NCBI GenBank assembly: GCA_937864375.1
Contig: CALMJO010000223.1
Coordinates: forward strand, 1 to 11,968
DNA: 11,968 bases
Direction of reading: 5' to 3'
DNA from: an uncultured Spirochaetota bacterium
Lineage (GTDB): Bacteria > Spirochaetota > UBA4802 > UBA5368
Positions 6,678-11,968 of this stretch are shown piece after piece. Positions within the stretch are counted from its first letter, which is position 1. Every line of letters starts with the position of its first letter. Below the pieces are notes generated by a model. It saw only the letters and a list, made by a program, of their open reading frames with translations. It made no database searches and was not told where the DNA came from. A program made the translations under genes and the position numbers.

Positions 6678-7745
6678 ATGACAACCGGTCAGTTCCTGAA
6701 ACTCTATACCGCGGCATCGTCCCCGGACGAAGCCTTCCTGCTGTCGGAAGGCGTAGTGTACTTTTTTGTCACGGATACCGACAAGTATGCGGTCAAGGGG
6801 AACAACCTTATAGTGGGCGCCACCGAGCTCGTCCTGAGCCGTATCGTGGAAAAGCAGTGCCTGCGGATTGAGACGGCCGTCACGGATTCAAGCTCTGTGG
6901 TAAAAAAAATTCCCGCGGACAAGTTTCTCGCCTCGATGAACAATTATTCATTCGCGATCAACATCTCCATGGTCATGGCCAAGCAGGTGCTCCTTACCAA
7001 CCAGATCATCAACAGGAACATGGAAGCCATCCAGGGAGAGGAGATGCGCATCAAGGAAATTGCGGTCCAGTACTATCGAATAGTCGCCAGGCTGAAAAAG
7101 GAATGGGACAAGCGTCGCATGCCCTGGATCAAACAGCTTGTGGACAAGTACGAAACCAATCTCCTCTTCAAGCGGGGCGAGGCGTTCGACCGCAGCAGCG
7201 CCCCAACCAGGATTTCAGCTTCGGTAACCATGAGCGACACGACCGTGGAATTTCCCAGGGATGCGGTAATCTGCGAAGAGGGCACCATTGGCGACGAGAT
7301 GTTCATCGTGCAGTCCGGAACGGTGGACGTCTACTTCAAGGGAAGCCGCATCACCAGCATATCGGAAGCCGGGTACGTGTTCGGCGAAATGGCGCTGCTT
7401 CTGGGAGAGAAACGCTCGGCGACCCTGAAGGCAAAAAGCGACGTCGTCCTCACCAGGCTCAAGCGCAGCAATTTAAAGGAGATCGCCCAGCAGCAGGGCG
7501 AGATTCTATTATCGATAATCAAGTCCCTCGCGGAAAAGCACCTCTTTAATACGGAAAAAATCGCGGCGATCAACAGCATGATCCTCGAAAAGACGCTCAC
7601 GGAGGAGGAGCAGGGAAGCGCCTCTCGAAAGGTGTTCGATGTTCACCGCGCGGAAAACGAGGTCATGGTGATGAAGCGCGAGATCGAGGCGGCCGTCAGC
7701 TCCAAGAAGGCCGATTACCTTGATGACCTGACCGCCATGTTCTAG
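6678..7745 (+). CDS. Protein with degenerate and canonical cyclic-nucleotide-binding domains
   Basis: A 355-residue cytosolic protein. Residues ~185-290 form a Crp/PKA-regulatory-type cNMP-binding domain: E-E-G-x-x-G-D-E-M-F-I-V-x-S-G (200-214), then the phosphate-binding cassette F-G-E-M-A-L-L-L-G-E-K-R-S-A-T-L (235-250) with the expected Glu237 and Arg246. Residues ~10-95 look like a second, decayed copy: 'L-L-S-E-G-V-V-Y-F-F-V-T' followed by 'I-V-G-A-T-E-L-V-L' where FGE and the Arg are missing, so it probably does not bind nucleotide. A helical linker lies at 95-165. The C-terminal ~60 residues are charged and helical. No HTH, GGDEF, kinase or other output domain is visible, so this is an adaptor or sensor rather than a Crp transcription factor. 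It probably works with the CheY-like protein just upstream. The Shine-Dalgarno is poor, suggesting coupled translation. Its TAG overlaps the stop of the convergent padR gene. Confidence 0.88.
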   Translation: MTTGQFLKLYTAASSPDEAFLLSEGVVYFFVTDTDKYAVKGNNLIVGATELVLSRIVEKQCLRIETAVTDSSSVVKKIPADKFLASMNNYSFAINISMVMAKQVLLTNQIINRNMEAIQGEEMRIKEIAVQYYRIVARLKKEWDKRRMPWIKQLVDKYETNLLFKRGEAFDRSSAPTRISASVTMSDTTVEFPRDAVICEEGTIGDEMFIVQSGTVDVYFKGSRITSISEAGYVFGEMALLLGEKRSATLKAKSDVVLTRLKRSNLKEIAQQQGEILLSIIKSLAEKHLFNTEKIAAINSMILEKTLTEEEQGSASRKVFDVHRAENEVMVMKREIEAAVSSKKADYLDDLTAMF

Positions 7746-8281
7746 GCATCCGAATCCGCAGTCCCTGGTTCTCCGCGTTTCAACGATTTAAGCCAGCTCA
7801 ATTCCGCCTTGAGATGGTTTTCCAGGTAGGTGAAGATATGAATATGTGACCTATCCTCGGGGAGTTTTTCCTCTTCCTCGATTTTTACGCGAATATCGGT
7901 AATCTTTTCCTTGGCCATTTCTATCCGGTCCTCGATGAACGACTCACGCTGCTCGGGGCTTAGGGAATTAAGGAACATGAGCACGATATCGATATCAAAA
8001 TGAATCATGGTGTGCTCGAAATACTGCTTCAGCATCTTCTTGTAGTATTTCCTTCCCGAGGGCATGATCTGGTAGATGTACCGCTCGGGGTTTCCCCCTT
8101 CCTTCTCGGTTCCCACTCGTTTTACCCAGCCGTTATCCACCGCCTTTTTTATCGCGTAATATATGGACCCGAATTTTATATCAACATAATCCTCGAGACG
8201 TTCAACTATCTTCTTTTTTATTTCATACCCGTAAAGGTTTTCCTCCATCAGCAGGCCAAGAATCGTTATCTCTATTTTCAT
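7742..8281 (-). CDS. PadR-family transcriptional regulator
   Basis: A 179-residue DNA-binding protein. The winged-helix N-terminus is typical of PadR: I-L-G-L-L (7-11), L-Y-G-Y-E-I (16-21), then F-G-S-I-Y-Y-A-I-K-K (37-47) as recognition helix and R-Y-I-Y-Q-I-x-P-x-G (67-77) as the wing. The rest (~85-170) is a helical dimerisation region, rich in Glu/Lys at 120-145, as in the longer PadR subgroup. These proteins usually repress nearby genes in response to ligands or envelope stress. Here no obvious target operon is adjacent, so autoregulation or a remote target is possible. I chose ATG at 8281 over the longer open frame to 8329 because AGAGGG lies 6 bases upstream and the fold begins at once. 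The gene converges on the cNMP-domain gene, the two TAG stops sharing CTAG at 7742-7745. Confidence 0.93.
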   Translation of the reverse strand: MKIEITILGLLMEENLYGYEIKKKIVERLEDYVDIKFGSIYYAIKKAVDNGWVKRVGTEKEGGNPERYIYQIMPSGRKYYKKMLKQYFEHTMIHFDIDIVLMFLNSLSPEQRESFIEDRIEMAKEKITDIRVKIEEEEKLPEDRSHIHIFTYLENHLKAELSWLKSLKRGEPGTADSDA

Positions 8282-8324
8282 GGCATCCCTCTCCCGTGTG
8301 GTTTCCGCACCGCAATAAACTGTA

Positions 8325-8354
8325 AGCATAAACCCCGGAATAGTGCAAAATCAA
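8325..8354 (-). promoter_or_regulatory. Candidate padR promoter
   Basis: On the minus strand TTGATT (8354-8349) and TATGCT (8330-8325) are separated by 18 bases. Each matches four of six consensus positions. This would give a leader of roughly 35-40 bases ending at the AGAGGG Shine-Dalgarno. It lies in the only distinctly AT-rich intergenic stretch of this half of the window (8282-8449). Confidence 0.35.
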
Positions 8355-8389
8355 TTATTATTTTTTTTATACAACGATTTAAGTAGAAG

Positions 8390-8412
8390 AAAAATATTTA
8401 ATAATTATTTTT
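8390..8412. promoter_or_regulatory. AT-rich inverted repeat upstream of padR
   Basis: AAAAATA (8390-8396) and TATTTTT (8406-8412) form a 7-bp dyad with a 9-base centre. It sits ~40 bases upstream of the padR -35 candidate and ~40 bases past the ruvA stop. It could be an operator or a weak bidirectional terminator. In such AT-rich sequence it may also be chance. Confidence 0.2.
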
Positions 8413-8449
8413 AATACATGGGAAATAACAACGATGTGTGATCAAGGTG

Positions 8450-9034
8450 CTACTGGGCGAGGAGTTTGAGCGCGGTCTTGAGCAGGTGTTCGGTTTCACC
8501 GGACGCGGATTCCTTCATGGCGGCCTCGACCGCCCTGGACGCCCGGGACTCATCAAAACCGAGCGAAACCAGCGCTTCGATCGCCTCCCCCCTGGGAGAT
8601 GCCGATTCCGGAATTTCCCGCACCAGGGCCTCTATTTTTTTCGCCTTCCTTCCCAGCTCGAAAACAAGCTTTTCCGCCTTGGCCTTTCCCACGCCGGGAA
8701 CCCTGAGGAGCGCACCTGGATCGTTCGCCTTGATCGCCTTAACCAGGACATCGATCGAAATCCCCGACAATATGGAAAGTGACATGGCGGGACCAATCCC
8801 GGATATGCCAAGAAGCATCATGAAGAGATTTTTTTCCAGCTGGGTAAAAAAGCCAAAAAGCCGTAACTGATCTTCGCGGTGATACGTGTGGACGAACAGG
8901 GTAGCCTCGCGCTCTCCCTGGAGCTTTTCGTATGTCGAGAAGGGTATACTGCACTGGTACCCTACGCCCCCCACGTCAATCAGGACCTCGGTTGGTTTTA
9001 GATCTTCGATTTTTCCGCGAAGTTTTGCAATCAT
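8450..9034 (-). CDS. ruvA: Holliday junction branch-migration protein RuvA
   Basis: A 194-residue protein of the usual RuvA length. It binds four-way DNA junctions as a tetramer and loads the RuvB motor. Domain I (1-62) is the OB fold, beginning M-I-A-K-L-R-G and containing 'D-V-G-G-V-G-Y-Q' (20-27) and 'R-E-D-Q-L-R-L-F-G-F' (53-62). Domain II carries two helix-hairpin-helix motifs, I-S-G-I-G-P (77-82) and V-P-G-V-G-K (112-117). The C-terminal domain III (148-194), which contacts RuvB, contains 'E-A-L-V-S-L-G-F'. The start lies 14 bases after the ruvC stop on the same transcript; the Shine-Dalgarno is weak. ruvB, which often follows, is not present downstream: padR follows after 168 bases. 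Intact. Confidence 0.97.
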   Translation of the reverse strand: MIAKLRGKIEDLKPTEVLIDVGGVGYQCSIPFSTYEKLQGEREATLFVHTYHREDQLRLFGFFTQLEKNLFMMLLGISGIGPAMSLSILSGISIDVLVKAIKANDPGALLRVPGVGKAKAEKLVFELGRKAKKIEALVREIPESASPRGEAIEALVSLGFDESRASRAVEAAMKESASGETEHLLKTALKLLAQ

Positions 9035-9048
9035 GCCGGAACTGTCGC

Positions 9049-9540
9049 TTACGAAGATTTACGCAAGGGGGAACGCGAAGCCGCCCGGGCCATCGCATGG
9101 CACGCGGCGACAGCCAGTGCGTCCGCCGCATCATCCGGTCTGGGAATCGCCGCCAGGTTGAAAATGCGGACGACCATGCCCTGCATCTGCTCCTTGTTTG
9201 CCTTTCCGTATCCAGTAATCGAACGCTTGATCTGGGAAGGAGCATACTCGGCATAATCGATCCCGCGCATTCGGAGCGTGAGCAGTATGACCCCGATCCC
9301 CTTGGCCACATCCAGCGATGTAGTCGTGTTCCGGGCATGGAAGAGGCGCTCAAGCGCAGCATGATCGGGACGATGCCGGTCGATTATCGCAAGCAGGCCG
9401 GCGTGAATTTGCAGCAGTCTTTCATCCAGCCCGGCGGTGGAGGGCGTTTCTATGACGCCGTATTCGATGGCTCTTAATTTCTCGTCAATTACCGCCCACC
9501 CGAGAATTCCGAATCCCGGGTCAATCCCGAGAACCCTCAC
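9049..9540 (-). CDS. ruvC: Holliday junction resolvase RuvC
   Basis: A 163-residue endonuclease of normal family length that cuts Holliday junctions symmetrically after RuvAB branch migration. The RNase H-like fold starts R-V-L-G-I-D-P-G with catalytic Asp7. The second acidic residue is Glu64 in A-L-E-R-L-F, and the last two are Asp137 and Asp140 in P-D-D-A-A-D-A-L-A. 'K-R-S-I-T-G-Y-G-K-A-x-K-E-Q' (105-118) is the usual DNA-binding segment. The start codon is GTG, lying directly after the TGA stop of yebC with no base between them, so translation is probably coupled; a GAGG 8 bases upstream within yebC can serve as Shine-Dalgarno. The last 15 residues are Arg/Ser-rich and variable. All catalytic residues are intact. 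Confidence 0.97.
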   Translation of the reverse strand: MRVLGIDPGFGILGWAVIDEKLRAIEYGVIETPSTAGLDERLLQIHAGLLAIIDRHRPDHAALERLFHARNTTTSLDVAKGIGVILLTLRMRGIDYAEYAPSQIKRSITGYGKANKEQMQGMVVRIFNLAAIPRPDDAADALAVAACHAMARAASRSPLRKSS

Positions 9541-10296
9541 TCACTTTGCCTCGCTTATGCGTGCCATTACGTCGTCGGGGATCTCGTAATTGGAGTATAC
9601 GTGCTGCACATCATCCTGGTCCTCGAGCAGCTCGAGGAGCTTCAGACACTGTTCCGCCTTTTTATCGTCCAGCGGAACCGTCGTTTTCGCAATGAGCGAG
9701 ATTTCGTTGGTTACAAGTTTCCAGCTCTTCCCGCGAACGAGGTCCAAAACAGCCTGGTACGATTCCGGACCGGTGATAACAACGATATTTCCGTCCTCGC
9801 TCTTCACGTCTTCCGCACCGAGGTCAAGCACAAGCTCCATCACCGTATCCTCGTTCGTCTGCCCTGCCTCGATGATAATCAATCCCTTGCGGTCAAACAG
9901 GTACGATACGCATCCCGACTCGCCCAGGTTCCCGCCATGTTTTGCAAAGATGGTCCTCAACTCGGGGGCCGTGCGCTTCTTGTTGTCGGTCAGGCATTCC
10001 ACCATGATCGCGACTCCGCCCGGGCCGTATCCTTCGTAGGTGATCTCATCGTACACGACGCCGTCCATGGTCCCCATGCCTTTTTTAATCGCACGATCGA
10101 TGTTATCCGACGGCATGTTGTTTTCTTTCGCTTTTTGTACGGCGTTTTTCAGGCGCGGATTGGAGTTCACATCGTCTCCGCCCGATTTCGCGGCAACGGT
10201 GATCTCGCGGATGATCTTGGTGAACAATGCGCCGCGCTTCGAGTCGGTCGCCGCTTTTTTGCGCTTTATGGTCGCCCATTTGGAATGTCCAGACAT
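9541..10296 (-). CDS. yebC: YebC/PmpR-family protein (TACO1-like)
   Basis: A 251-residue cytosolic protein of full family length. It begins M-S-G-H-S-K-W-A-T-I-K-x-x-K, the signature of the family, followed by 'R-G-x-L-F-T-K-I-I-R-E-I' (21-32), 'N-M-P-S-D-N-I-D-R-A-I-K-K-G' (60-73) and 'Y-E-G-Y-G-P-G-G' (87-94). Family members have been described as transcriptional regulators and, more recently, as translation factors that relieve ribosome stalling at proline runs (mitochondrial homolog TACO1). Which applies here cannot be read from the sequence. The start has a G/A-rich Shine-Dalgarno (AAGGGGAAAGG) just upstream. It lies 38 bases after the TPR gene and directly abuts ruvC. The order yebC-ruvC-ruvA is conserved in many bacteria and suggests one operon. 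Confidence 0.97.
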   Translation of the reverse strand: MSGHSKWATIKRKKAATDSKRGALFTKIIREITVAAKSGGDDVNSNPRLKNAVQKAKENNMPSDNIDRAIKKGMGTMDGVVYDEITYEGYGPGGVAIMVECLTDNKKRTAPELRTIFAKHGGNLGESGCVSYLFDRKGLIIIEAGQTNEDTVMELVLDLGAEDVKSEDGNIVVITGPESYQAVLDLVRGKSWKLVTNEISLIAKTTVPLDDKKAEQCLKLLELLEDQDDVQHVYSNYEIPDDVMARISEAK

Positions 10297-10334
10297 ACCT
10301 TTCCCCTTAACTCAAAGTAACCTGGATCAATCTT

Positions 10335-11627
10335 CTAATAACCGCGATTAATTTTCAACTGCAATTTTAGAAGGCGTTCCCTGGCCTGCTCCGCATTATA
10401 ATTAAAGAGCACGGATTCCTGGTAATACTTTATCGCATCCCGGTATCGTTCAAGGCGCTCTAGCGAAACCGCGATGTTCCACCTGGACTTCCCGGCGCCC
10501 AGGCGTTCATATTCATACAAGACGCGCTTACGATCGCGCTCCATGCGTCCCAGTTCATCAAGCTTGGCCTCGTAATCCTGGTATGATTCAGGCTTGTTTC
10601 CCTTCAGGAGCTCGGCACGAGTCTTTTTCAGGTCGGCATCGAATGCGGCGACCTCTTTGTCCTTCTTTTCCAGGCTTGTCTTGATCTCGTCCTGAAATTT
10701 CACCGTATTGAGGAAGAGCGTCACGGCCTTTTCGTAATCCAGTTCCTGCATGGCCATCTCCGCCAGGTATTCATTCGCCTTGGATCTGCGATAAATGTCA
10801 TCACCGGGGAGAAGCTTCAGCGCCTTCTCAAGGCACGCCCTCGCCAGAATATAATCGCCGGTATGGGCGAATGCGAGATATCCCAGCCCGAACTGCATGG
10901 GCGCATCATCGGGCTTGAGCGCCAGGTACTTCTTGTAATACTCGACCGCCCTTAAATACCTGCCCGTATCCTGGCAGAGGTTCGCCAGCATCAGGAAAAG
11001 CGCGGGCTCCGCCTTCCCGTCCGGTTCGGCCTCGAGGTAGCGCGAAAGATGAAAGACCGATTTCTTCTTGTCCGAGGTCTGGTAGCAGGCCCTACCGAGC
11101 TCCAGGGAGTACGCGCTTTTTTTCGGATTCAACGTGTACGCGGTCTCAAGGGCGCAGATGTATCCGTTCATCAGGTTTTGCCGCTTATATACCGCAGCAA
11201 TCTCGTAGTACACGGCATCGTCCTTTTCGTATTCCACCTTTTTAAACCGGAGGGCCTGATAATAATGGTTGAGGGCCGACTGGTATTCTTCCATTGCGAA
11301 CAGGCAGCGCGCAGCCGACAGGTGCAGGTCGACAAGCTCTGCGTTTTCTTCGATGAAAAAGCCTTTCGCCTGGCGTTTCCGGAACTCCTCGTTGACATTG
11401 ATCTTCTCTTCCAGCCTTTTCGCGGTGATGATATCCGTGGGCACCCTTTTCCACTCGATTCTCGTGTCGTATATGGCGCCCAGGCGCTTCATGATCATCG
11501 GAAGCGCCTCCTGGTACTTCTTTTCATTTACAAGGGCCTTGAAATTATCCTGCGCCTCTCCACTGCAAGGAAGCATGCCGATTACCATCAGCGCACAAAC
11601 CATGATACCCGCGATTTTCCCGATCAT
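10335..11627 (-). CDS. Exported TPR-repeat protein with central coiled coil
   Basis: A 430-residue protein. An N-terminal signal peptide (hydrophobic core ~4-20) ends near G-E-A/Q (25/26). Cys21 is preceded by M-L-P, a poor lipobox, so cleavage by signal peptidase I is likelier than lipidation, though spirochaete-type lipoboxes are loose. Helical TPR-like repeats are visible at about 98-131, 138-168, 205-240 (containing 'Y-L-R-A-V-E-Y-Y-K-K-Y-L-A-L-K-P-D'), 243-275 and 281-312. A Lys/Glu-rich coiled coil spans ~315-375, and a last TPR (W-N-I-A-V-S-L-E-R-L-E-R-Y-R-D-A) lies at 383-412. It is probably a periplasmic protein-interaction scaffold; its partner is unknown. A good Shine-Dalgarno (AGGGGGA, about 5 bases from ATG) supports the start. 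It is the first gene of the minus-strand run leading into yebC-ruvC-ruvA. A weak promoter-like pair (CTGGCA 11696-11691, TGTAAA 11674-11669, 16 bases apart) lies upstream. Confidence 0.9.
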   Translation of the reverse strand: MIGKIAGIMVCALMVIGMLPCSGEAQDNFKALVNEKKYQEALPMIMKRLGAIYDTRIEWKRVPTDIITAKRLEEKINVNEEFRKRQAKGFFIEENAELVDLHLSAARCLFAMEEYQSALNHYYQALRFKKVEYEKDDAVYYEIAAVYKRQNLMNGYICALETAYTLNPKKSAYSLELGRACYQTSDKKKSVFHLSRYLEAEPDGKAEPALFLMLANLCQDTGRYLRAVEYYKKYLALKPDDAPMQFGLGYLAFAHTGDYILARACLEKALKLLPGDDIYRRSKANEYLAEMAMQELDYEKAVTLFLNTVKFQDEIKTSLEKKDKEVAAFDADLKKTRAELLKGNKPESYQDYEAKLDELGRMERDRKRVLYEYERLGAGKSRWNIAVSLERLERYRDAIKYYQESVLFNYNAEQARERLLKLQLKINRGY

Positions 11628-11730
11628 AAAGGTCCCCCTGACATTATCGGCCTGACTCTCCCCGGCACTTTACATACCGATTTGCCCGTATGCCAGGTCG
11701 GGTCGTGTCGAAAAAAATTCATTTTTTTTA

Positions 11731-11759
11731 TTGACAAAGATGACCCTCCAATATGTAGT
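11731..11759 (+). promoter_or_regulatory. Probable 5S rRNA promoter with AT-rich upstream element
   Basis: A perfect TTGACA (11731-11736) is followed after 17 bases by TGTAGT (11754-11759), a 4-of-6 match to the -10 consensus. Immediately upstream lie an A-run and a T-run (11711-11730), resembling the UP element of strong rRNA promoters. Transcription would start near 11766, about 17 bases before the 5S gene, giving the gene its own promoter independent of any 16S-23S operon. Confidence 0.55.
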
Positions 11760-11782
11760 GCTCAAGTCACTGAGAAACAATT

Positions 11783-11900
<118 letters not shown>

Positions 11901-11914
11901 TTGCAATTATATTA

Positions 11915-11968
11915 ATCGAGTAGGAGGCGGGTGATTATTTCACCCGCCGTCCTCTCACACCACCGTAC
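11915..11968 (-). mobile_element. 3' end of a group II intron (domain V end and domain VI), runs off the window
   Basis: Read on the minus strand, the window's last bases begin with GTACGGT, matching the 3' strand of a group II intron domain V. Then comes G-G-T-G-T and a long hairpin: GAG (11956-11954), AGGA (11953-11950 region with one extra base at 11949), GGCGGGTGA (11948-11940), a 5-base loop, TCACCCGCC (11934-11926), TCCT (11925-11922), a single unpaired A (complement of 11921) and CTC. The sequence then ends GAT at 11917-11915. An unpaired A about 7 bases from the 3' end of a hairpin is the domain VI branch point, and a terminal A-Y is usual for these introns. The rest of the ribozyme and any reverse transcriptase would lie to the right of the window. 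The intron is antisense to the 5S gene. Class cannot be told from this fragment. Confidence 0.75.

Noticed and set aside
11565..11627. TPR protein as a lipoprotein, using Cys21 as the lipidated residue.
   Set aside because: Residues before Cys21 are M-L-P; proline at -1 does not fit the lipobox, and a signal peptidase I site lies just after. Not fully excluded in a spirochaete.
11673..11692. CATAC/GTATG dyad upstream of the TPR gene as an operator.
   Set aside because: Only five paired bases with a 10-base non-symmetric centre; likely by chance.

Overview
The window looks like chromosomal DNA of a moderately GC-rich diderm (Gram-negative-type) bacterium. Evidence for an outer envelope is three Sec-exported proteins and one lipoprotein with a clear lipobox. 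A solitary 5S rRNA gene with no 16S or 23S beside it, next to envelope proteins of no recognised family, would fit a spirochaete of the Leptospira type, where rRNA genes are known to be scattered. That assignment is inference; nothing in the window fixes the taxon.

Layout, left to right. Positions 150-5397 (+) hold a polytopic membrane protein; two tandem paralogous exported proteins sharing a C-terminal P-G-G-G-H-F-Y-x-G module; a small lipoprotein; a YkgJ-like cysteine-cluster protein; and a MoaD/ThiS-like sulfur-carrier protein ending in Gly-Gly. A TtcA/TtuA-type PP-loop tRNA-thiolation enzyme (6133-5402, -) converges on the sulfur-carrier gene with only 4 bases between stop codons. Next comes a two-gene signalling unit (+): a CheY-like receiver and a protein with a degenerate plus a canonical cyclic-nucleotide-binding domain. 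A PadR regulator (8281-7742, -) converges on it, and the two stop codons share one CTAG.

From 11627 down to 8450 (-) lies a probable operon: an exported TPR protein, yebC, ruvC (GTG start directly after the yebC stop) and ruvA. yebC-ruvC-ruvA is a widely conserved cluster for Holliday-junction processing; ruvB is not in the window. Divergent from the TPR gene is a 5S rRNA gene (11783-11900, +) with its own promoter-like sequence.

The last ~54 bases, read on the minus strand, are the 3' end of a group II intron: the 3' strand of domain V, the domain VI hairpin with its bulged branch-point A, and a 3' boundary about 15 bases from the 5S gene. The body of the intron lies beyond the window.

The most interesting points are the intron tail against the orphan 5S gene, the sulfur-carrier/thiolase gene pair, the tandem GGGHFY paralogs, and the CheY/dual cNMP-domain unit. 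No CRISPR array, tRNA or complete transposon was seen, and no gene-free stretch exceeds 300 bases.
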